The notes below the pieces were generated by a model. It had not been told where the DNA came from and did not search any database. It saw nothing but the letters and a program-made list of their open reading frames with translations. Positions 1 to 8,000 of a DNA stretch of 64,000 bases are shown here, in pieces. Source of the DNA: an uncultured Christensenella sp. (GTDB lineage Bacteria; Bacillota; Clostridia; Christensenellales; UBA3700); the NCBI GenBank assembly GCA_949290515.1, contig CASERZ010000007.1:18245-82244 (forward strand). Reading direction: 5' to 3'. The position numbers were made by a program, and so were the translations under genes. Positions within the stretch are counted from its first letter, which is position 1. Every line of letters starts with the position of its first letter.

Positions 1-60
1 TCGGGAAGCTGTAGATAACACAATATATTGTTGTTTTAAGCAAAAAATTGCCTCAAAGCG

Positions 61-89
61 TAGACAAAATTATCCGTATGTAATATAAT
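61..89 (+). promoter_or_regulatory. Sigma-A promoter of nrdR
   Basis: TAGACA at 61-66 and TATAAT at 84-89 are separated by 17 bp, matching the vegetative promoter consensus with one -35 mismatch. The predicted start of transcription is near 96, leaving a short leader with a GGAGGT ribosome binding site at 105-110 before the nrdR ATG. Confidence 0.65.
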
Positions 90-118
90 CGAAGTAGAAA
101 TGACGGAGGTTTACGCAA

Positions 119-601
119 ATGAAGTGTAGCTTTTGCGGGTGTCTTGACAGCAAAGTAGTCGATAGCAGACAAAACGAAGAGGGTACGTCCATAAGAAGAC
201 GTCGCGAATGTATGAATTGCGGCAAGAGATTTACCACCTACGAGACTATTGAAACCACTCCCGTAATGGTTGTAAAGAAAAACGGCGGACGTCAGCAATT
301 CTCCGCTACTAAACTCAAAGCGGGTATTTTGAGAGCGTGTGAAAAGCGTCCCGTACCGATGATGCTGATTGACAAGCTGGTAGAGGATATAGAGCGCAAG
401 ATTGCCAACAACCTTTCGCAAGAAGTTACGTCCAAGCAGATAGGCGAGTACGTAATGGAAGGACTTAAGAAAATAGACGAGGTAGCATACGTAAGATTTG
501 CAGCCGTTTACAGAGAATTCAAGGATATCGAAAGCTGGCTGAGCGAAATCAATACTATTCTCAAAGACAAAAACGAAGCCGAAAAAAAAGAGAATAACTG
601 A
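119..601 (+). CDS. nrdR: Transcriptional repressor NrdR
   Basis: 160-residue NrdR, the usual family length. It represses ribonucleotide reductase genes in response to bound ATP/dATP. The N-terminal zinc ribbon is visible as cysteine pairs C3/C6 and C31/C34, with the conserved VDSR stretch between them, followed by an ATP-cone domain from about residue 46 to 136. The ATG is preceded by a strong GGAGGT. It is a single-gene unit with its own promoter and a perfect hairpin terminator. No ribonucleotide reductase gene or obvious NrdR box is present in the window, so its targets lie elsewhere. Confidence 0.95.
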   Translation: MKCSFCGCLDSKVVDSRQNEEGTSIRRRRECMNCGKRFTTYETIETTPVMVVKKNGGRQQFSATKLKAGILRACEKRPVPMMLIDKLVEDIERKIANNLSQEVTSKQIGEYVMEGLKKIDEVAYVRFAAVYREFKDIESWLSEINTILKDKNEAEKKENN

Positions 602-640
602 AGTTCTATTTGTATTCAAGAACTAATCGAATAAACATAG

Positions 641-678
641 AAAGAGAAGGAGCAATAATTCCTTCTCTTTTATTATTT
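641..678 (+). terminator. Intrinsic terminator after nrdR
   Basis: A perfect 10-bp stem (641-650 with 661-670) has a 10-nt loop and is followed by a T-rich tract. The remaining sequence up to sigK at 870 is AT-rich and shows no gene. Confidence 0.8.
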
Positions 679-812
679 TATATTGAATTATTCGGTATTC
701 GTAGTGCATTTATATGATTATAAAAAAGTCAAAATAATAAAAGAGTGTGCCAATAAAACTTTAATTATCGGCTTTAATGCCGTAGATATAAAACACTGAT
801 TTAATTTAATGG

Positions 813-840
813 TATTATTCGACCTTTTTCAACATAAAAT
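813..840 (+). promoter_or_regulatory. Possible sigma-E type promoter of sigK
   Basis: CATAAAAT at 833-840 matches 7 of 8 positions of the sigma-E -10 consensus CATACAMT, with an AT-rich TATTATT at 813-819 about 13 bp upstream in the -35 region. In known sporeformers sigK is transcribed in the mother cell under sigma-E, so the position is sensible, but the -35 match is weak. Confidence 0.3.
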
Positions 841-869
841 TTAGCGTATCAAAAACAGGAGACAGATTT

Positions 870-1571
870 ATGTTGTTATCGGGACTTTTGGCAATACTCA
901 GCAATATTTTATTTTTCAGCGGCTATATTCACAACGCAAACGCTTTTCCTAAACCGCTTTCTCCCGAGAGAGAAAAACAGCTTCTCGAAGAGATGTTCAA
1001 CGGAAGCAAATCGGCAAAAGAAGAACTTGCCAAACACAATATGCGGCTTGTAGTGCATATCGTTAAAAAATATTCCAACTTCAACGATAACGACGAACTT
1101 ATAAGCGTAGGCTCGATAGGACTTGTCAAAGCTCTCAACAGTTATTCTCAGGACAAGGGCACTCAATTTGCGACCTATGCCGCAAGATGTATCGAAAATG
1201 AAATACTGATGACCTTGCGCGCCAACAAAAAGAATATGAACAACAAATCGCTTTACGAGCCGATTAGTTTTGACAAAGAGGGCAACGAAGTTACTTTGAT
1301 AGACTTGATAGGGCAGGACGAGGAGAGCGTGATAGGCATAGTCGAGAATAAGTTTGCTACGCAAAAACTTATGGAGGTTATTAAGACGCAGCTTAACGAA
1401 CGCGAATATAAAATTATCTCTATGCGCTACGGGCTTGACGGAAGCGAGCCTATGACGCAAAAGCAAGTAGCTCAAAAATTCGAAATATCCCGCTCGTACG
1501 TTTCGCGTATAGAAACAAAAGTACTTGCCAAGCTCAAAGCATATATGATTAAGGAAAAAATGTTTTTCTGA
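870..1571 (+). CDS. sigK: RNA polymerase sporulation sigma factor, pro-sigma-K
   Basis: 233-residue sigma-70 family protein recognised as sigma-K, the late mother-cell sporulation factor. The first ~18 residues are a hydrophobic pro-sequence ending in FFSG before YIHN. This matches the Bacillus pro-sigma-K processing region (cleavage expected near G18/Y19 by an SpoIVFB-type membrane protease), followed by the typical AFPKPLS start of the mature protein. Region 2 (around DELISVGSIGLVKA and the YAARCIENEIL motif) and the region 4 helix-turn-helix (SRSYVSRIE) are intact. The gene is continuous, with no sign of a skin-type insertion. The RBS is AGGAGA at 857-862. The stop is followed at once by the rnpB promoter. 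Confidence 0.93.
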   Translation: MLLSGLLAILSNILFFSGYIHNANAFPKPLSPEREKQLLEEMFNGSKSAKEELAKHNMRLVVHIVKKYSNFNDNDELISVGSIGLVKALNSYSQDKGTQFATYAARCIENEILMTLRANKKNMNNKSLYEPISFDKEGNEVTLIDLIGQDEESVIGIVENKFATQKLMEVIKTQLNEREYKIISMRYGLDGSEPMTQKQVAQKFEISRSYVSRIETKVLAKLKAYMIKEKMFF

Positions 1572-1577
1572 TTGAGT

Positions 1578-1606
1578 TTGACAAGACGCAGCGCGTATGC
1601 TATAAT
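1578..1606 (+). promoter_or_regulatory. Consensus sigma-A promoter of rnpB
   Basis: A perfect TTGACA (1578-1583), 17-bp spacer and perfect TATAAT (1601-1606) place the start of transcription at about 1613, exactly where the P1 helix of RNase P RNA begins. The match to full consensus fits a highly expressed stable RNA. Confidence 0.9.
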
Positions 1607-1612
1607 CTTTTG

Positions 1613-1937
1613 GCAAGACAGCCAGACTATCGCAGACCGCAAGGGATGAGGAAAGTCCGAGCACCATAAGGCAGAGTGCTGGCTAACTACCAGTCAGGGT
1701 GACCTGAAGGAAAGTGCAACAGAAATAGACCGCCTGCTTTGCAGGTAAGGATGGAAAGGCGAGGTAAGAGCTCACCGTCCCTTCGGCGACGAGGGGAGCC
1801 CTGTAAACCCCACTCGGTGCAAGAGAAATCGACTATAAGTAGCCTGCTTGTCGTAAAATCGCTTGAGCATAACGGCAACGTTATGCCTAGACAGATGATA
1901 GTCTAATACAGAACTCGGCTTACAGACTGTCTTGCAA
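1613..1937 (+). ncRNA. rnpB: RNase P RNA (A-type)
   Basis: Catalytic RNA of RNase P, which matures tRNA 5' ends. The ends pair as P1 (GCAAGACA at 1613-1620 with TGTCTTGC at 1928-1935). The universally conserved segment GAGGAAAGTCCGAGC lies at about 1648-1662, and the 3' conserved ACAGAACTCGGCTTAC just before P1 closes. Internal blocks (GTGCAACAGAAA, GGTAAGAGCTCACCG at about 1763-1777, TGTAAACCCCAC) follow the E. coli-like A-type order and not the Bacillus B-type layout. The length of about 325 nt is on the short side for A-type. The class assignment is from reading against remembered examples and should be confirmed with covariance models. Confidence 0.95.
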
Positions 1938-1948
1938 AAGAATTAAAT

Positions 1949-1970
1949 CCGCTTTCGGGCGGTTTTTTTA
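1949..1970 (+). terminator. Intrinsic terminator of rnpB
   Basis: A GC-rich hairpin (CCGC ... GCGG at 1949-1962) is followed by a run of seven T residues, immediately downstream of the P1 helix. Confidence 0.75.
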
Positions 1971-2039
1971 TTTTCGGACATATTCTATTAGGGACATATT
2001 CCGTATCGCTTTTTATGATTAAATTTTTTTATATGCGTC

Positions 2040-2045
2040 TATAAT
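2040..2045 (+). promoter_or_regulatory. -10 hexamer directly upstream of the glucan synthase ATG
   Basis: A perfect TATAAT ends 6 nt before the ATG at 2052, so transcription should start at or next to the start codon. No good -35 hexamer is visible (AT-rich sequence around 2014-2022), and no Shine-Dalgarno sequence precedes the ATG. Confidence 0.5.
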
Positions 2046-2051
2046 CAAGAT

Positions 2052-5000
2052 ATGTTGTACGCTATTATCGCTGTATTATTCGTAATACTTATTATTTTGA
2101 TTTTGTTGGCAAAAAGACCCTACAAAAGAGAGGATATGCTCTCTCAAATGAGTGACAAAGATATCGAGGACAATATCAAACGTCTTGCAATCAGTCTCAG
2201 AAGCGGAGAAGTCGTAGGCAATATCCCCGTTATTTCGCGATACCTCAGAAGAATAAAAAAAGCATACAAAATTACTCTTGAAAAAGTCAGAGCAAAAGAA
2301 CAACTGTACGAGTGCGAAAGATGGTTGTATGAGAATTACTATGCCGTGACTTTAGGAGTAAAGCAAAGCGATTATAAAAATTTTGCCCGACTGACGCACA
2401 AGAAAAACGTAGTGAGAATAATAGAACTCGCGCGTTTTGTCGTTGCCGCGACAAACTGTAATATAAATAAAGAGAACGTAGAAAAAACGATAAAGGAGTT
2501 TAACTCGTACACTCCTTTGCATTGCGATGAAGTGCAAAACCTCGACAAGGCTTTTACCTATGCACTTATTGAACGGATTGCGGAGATATGCCGTCAGATA
2601 GTGCTTTTGTCAAAGCTGAAAGCGCACGCAGAAGGAGATGCCGAGCCGGTAAAGAGGCTGTGCAAATTTGATGCGTATCTCTATTTTTACAAACATACGG
2701 GAAAGTATCTGGACGAAAAATATTTTTACAAAATCAACGATATCAATCCTGACAATATCGACTTGACGTTTACTGACAATCTTGTTGATTACGGAGTAGT
2801 GATAGGTAATTGCATTAATTCGGCAAAATCAATACCCGAAGTATTCAAAAGTCAATTTGTACTGACTCTTTGTTCGGTATACGATATAATGAGCGAAGAC
2901 GAGATATATCTCAACAGCGATTTGTGTTCGCAGTATGCGTATATCAATGCCGTAGAAAAGCTTTCTTCTCTTTACGGAGCGAGCGAGCGTTCGATTGCGC
3001 AAATCGCACTTAAACTAGCCAAAGCTTACGGCGTGCATTTCGGAGAAATAATCTACGATTACCGCTATGCAATCAAAGGCTATCTCCATTCCTTTACGCC
3101 TCAGGTGCTCAAAAAACCTACTACAAAAGTCGACCAGAGGCTTTACGGCACTGTCATAGCATTGCTGTCCTTTGCGTTTGCTACGTTGAGTACGCTCGTA
3201 TTTTTGCCGGACGTATTATTGTGCGTCTTATCGGGAGTATTGACATTATTTGCGTCTGTGCCGTTGTCAAGATTTATCGTCAGACTTATAGTCGGGAAGA
3301 TATTACCCGAGCGCAGTGTCGCCAGAATGAATTACGAGAAATTGCCCGAGGAGGGCAAGACTCTCTGCGTAGTCAGCGAATTTATATGCGACGGGGCGCA
3401 AGCAAGAGAAGCGATATCCAACATACGCGCTCTCGCGTCAGTAAACAAAGACGAGATGATTAAATTTGCCGTTTTGACTGACTTTAAGCCCTCTTCTAAG
3501 CAAATTGACGATACGGACGAGAGTTTGATTGAAGAGATGAAAAACTTGCTTAAAGGAAGCGAAATCGCGCTTTTGGTAAGAAAACGCGAATATATAAACG
3601 GCAAATGGATGGCAAAGGAGCGCAAAAGAGGTGCGATACAAGCCCTCAACGAAGCTTTGTTGACAGGAAACTTTCAAGAATTCGGATACGCGTCTGAGGT
3701 TTTGGAAAAGCCGTCTTTCGTTTTGCTTTTGGACGATGACGACAGACTTTTGCCGGGAAGTGTAAAGCAGGCAGTCAACACTATGCTTCATCCTCTCAAT
3801 GCAAAGTATCCTATGCTGGCGTTTGATTGCAAATACAGTCTGTCGTCGCTTAATACCTACTGGGCAAAAACAGGTATCGACGACAGCGGAGTAGACGAGT
3901 ATTGCAATTACGGAGATTTTTATTACAAGCTCACAGGGATGTCGATTTTTTGCGGTAAGGGAATATACCGTCTAAAAGAATTCAACGACGCTTTGAGGGG
4001 TAAATTGCCTGACGGTAGAATACTCAGTCACGATATAATCGAAGGGGCAATATGCGAGTGCGGAAGCCTTGGTATAACAACATACGAAGACGCTCCCGAC
4101 AGTTTTGTAAGCTATGCCGAAAGGCAAAACAGATGGCAAAGAGGAGATTTGCTTTTGTTGCCTTACGTCTTTAAAAAAGACGTAAAACAGCCATTTTATA
4201 AATACGTTATGTTTTTTAACGTACTGTCGGCTGTTGTGCCTTTAGTCAATTTCGCGCTTTTGTTTGCGCTGTTATATACGAAAAACGTTTTGTTTTTCGT
4301 GCCATTCGGACTGTGTTTTTTGGGTATTCCTCTCATAAGGTACGGACTGTGTCTCAATGCGCTCAATTACGATAAAAGAATGAGATACGTACTCAGAGCT
4401 TTTTCAATGGAATTATTGAAGACTGCCTATGACTTTATCACTTTGCCGTATTATGCCGTAAATGCTGTTCTGTTATGGGCGGGTACTTTATACAGACTTA
4501 TTTTTGCAAAATCGCGGCTTACTGAGTGGAAGACTTTCTATTCATCGCAGCGAAAGGGAAGTGCGGGCAGACATTTTGCGCTGATTTTGCCGTCAGTCGC
4601 GGTGTCAGTTGCACTGTGCGCGATTACGCTCGATTTGGCGGTATGCATTTATCTGGGGGTATACGCATTGACGGCTTGCTCGATATACTGTTTGTCGGCA
4701 CGCGTCGATAGAAAACGAAAAGATTTTTCTAAATCGGACAGGAAATTTTTGCAAAACGTAGCAAACAGGACAATGCGTTATTTTGAAGTAAATTTGCAGG
4801 ATAATTGCCTTATTTGCGACAATTATCAGGCTTTTCCCAACAAACAAGCCAACAGTTTTACTTCTCCCACCAATATAGGATTTGCACTCTTGTCTCACGT
4901 GTCGGCATACGTATGCAAAAGAAAAAATCTCGATGAGTGTATGGACGGATTGTCCAAGTCGGTTGAGTTGATAGAAAGGTTGGAAAAGTACCGCGGACAT

Positions 5001-8000
5001 CTCTACAACTGGTATTCGCTGGCTACTCACAAGCCTTTATCTCCATATTTTGTATCGAGTGTTGACAGCGGTAATTTTTCAGCTTGTCTTATATGTGCAA
5101 AACAATTCGTAAGACAGTTTGACGAAAAACTCGCTATGAGAATTCAGACATTGTTGGATAATACCGATTTTTCTGCATTGTTCGATGACAATGCAGGCAG
5201 ATTTTATATAGGCTACAACAGACTTGACGACAGATTTGAGGGGCATTACGATATGATGGCTTCGGAAGCCAGAATACTTTGCTATGTCGCAAGTTGCATA
5301 AGCGGTGACAGAAAATACTGGTCGGGTTTAGGCAAAAAAATAGTGGCACTCAAAGGTAACACTCTCTTATCCTGGTCGGGTACGGCATTCGAATATCTTA
5401 TGCCTCAACTGTTTTTGCCGGATTGTGAAAACAGCATAATTACGCATAGCGTAAAAAATGCCGTAAAGTATATGAGCGCGTCAAAATGTTCAGGGCTGTG
5501 GGGCATAAGCGAAAGCGGATATTACGAATTCAACGAAGAGAATCATTACAAATACAAGGCTTTCGGATTGAGCGCACTCAGTCTCAGAGCGGCTGATGAC
5601 AGATGTGTTATCGCTCCTTATGCAAGCGCGCTCGCATTGAGGTATGCACCGCAAAAAGCAATAGCCAATCTCAAGTCACTTGCAGACAGAAAAATGACGT
5701 CGTCTATGGGCTTTTACGAAGCATTGGATATGACAAAGGGCAAAGACGTGGTTGCAATGCATATGTCGCACCATCAGGGTATGATACTTTGCGCTATTGT
5801 AAACGCGCTTTATGACGATTACTTTGTCAAGCTTTTCGACTCTTATGACGCTATGAGAGGCGGTAGGCTGTTGCTCGAAGAAAAAATACCGCAAATCAAA
5901 GCCAAAAAAAGAGAAAAAAGCGACTTTGTGTACGATGTCGCGAGCGAAAACTGTTATCAATACGGAGGAGAGTGCAAGGGGGTACCGGTGGTCAATGCGC
6001 TTACAAACGGGCATTTTTCTACCGTAATCGATTCGTATGGCAACGGATATTCTTATTCAAAAGGAAAATATCTCAATAGATTTACGGGCGATTTTTATAA
6101 GAATCAGGGCGGTTTTTTCTATATCCGTGACGATAAAGAGCTTTATTCTCCTACCTATGCACCGTTTAGAAAGGACAGATGTACCTATACTTTCCGTCCA
6201 TACGAAAGCGTATACGAAAATCTCGATAAAAACTGTAAAATGAGCGTGTATATTCCTCAGAATTCAAATTGCGAGATACGCAAAATAACCATATACAACA
6301 AAGAAAGTTATGCTAAAAAATTTGCGGTAGGTTATTGCGAAGAGACTTGTCTTGCCGATTTCGGCGGGGCGTTTTCTCATCCCGCGTTTGCGGATATGTT
6401 CGTTTCGTCGTCATACTATCTGCCTTTGGATACTCTCGTGCTCAAGCGGACAGCGCGAAGCTTTGCGGGAGACTGCTATTGTTCGCTCACCGTTACGGGA
6501 GTTGACAAACACGAGTATGAGAGTAATCTGTTCAATTTTATAGGCAGAGAAAGAGATTTTGACAATCCCGTGATTTTTGACGTAAATACAGAGAGTGTGC
6601 CTCAAAAAGATTACCTCTCGATAGGGGATGTGCTAAATCCTTGTCTGGGATTTACAGGAGTAGTGGAGATTGCGCCTTTTTCGTCAAAAGAGATTTGTCT
6701 GATTAAGTTTTTCGATACAGATATAAATTCTCTTCACAGCTCTGTCAGAGAAGCTACAAAAACAGACTTTGTTAAGTACGCTTACGAAAGTGCGCGTCTT
6801 ACTCTTTTGTCAAAAACGTATAAGTACCAGCTTAACGACGACATAAGCGACGCTATATGCAAAACCGCTACAAATATTTTATACCGACCTTTTGACAGAG
6901 AAAAGCTGTCTGCTATGTTTGACAGAGTAGGCGAGCCTTTGCCTATGGGGCTTACGAAAAACGTAAAGTATATCTACTTTGAATACTACAATCAGGATAA
7001 AATGCTCAAAAATCTTGTGTATACGACGATATATCTCAACGTAGCTTCCGTAAAATATACTCTGGTGATTGCATACAAAGTTAAGGGCGGTGACAGAGAA
7101 GGAGTGTTAAAATCCTTTATAGATATTACAGGAGTAGCGGATATTCTCGAACTTGAACAGATAAAATTTTTGCAACTTAACGGAGTTGACGAGGGCGTAG
7201 TAAGGGCAGTTAGAGACGGTGCTTTTATGACATTCGGCGGAAAACCCGCAAAAGGCGAAAGGTCGGACGAAAAACTGAACATTGTTCTGCCTGTGCTGAC
7301 AGAACAGCAAAACGTTGTTCAAAAACAACCTTTGTTCGGCAAAACGGATTATGTAACAGTAATGAAAAGCGGTAAGGGAGGCTTTGACGAAAAAGGAGAT
7401 TACGTTATTGCTCAGAAGACGGATTTGCCTTACTCAAACGTAGTTTGCGGAGAATACGGAGGCTTTGTCGTTACGGCAAACGGAGGCGGATTCGATTATT
7501 TCGGCAACAGTAACTTGTCGCGCGCTACCGTATGGCAGAATAATCCGGTATTTGACACTCCTTGCGAAGAGGTATATATATGTTCGGACGGGGTGATGAG
7601 AATAAACAAATTAGTAGAGGGCGGATATGTAAAACACGCCGTCGGATACAGCGAATTCAGGGGTATTATCAACGGGATAAGCTATTCGCTCTTTGAGGGA
7701 ATAATCGCTGACGGAAAAGGCAAATTATTGCAATTAAAATTAGATAAACCTACACATAGTCGGGATTTTTGCATAATTTTTGCTATAAAAGCTATGTTGT
7801 CGGATTTGCCGTATACGCAAATGCTTTTCGATACCTCGATAGACGAGTTTACTGTAAAAGTGTCAAACGCAATCAACGGCAAAAGCGTTTATATACGCAC
7901 CAATATGCCTTGCGAACTTATAGCCGACAAAGCCTTTTTGTACGGACTGGATAACAGCGTGCGACTGAGCGAAAGCAATACTTCTTTTTATAATCCCTCT

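Noticed and set aside
53..619. A 188-codon - strand open frame opposite nrdR
   Set aside because: Covers nrdR, which has a promoter, RBS, zinc ribbon and terminator on the + strand.
870..1571. skin-type prophage interruption of sigK
   Set aside because: The gene is one continuous frame from pro-sequence to region 4.
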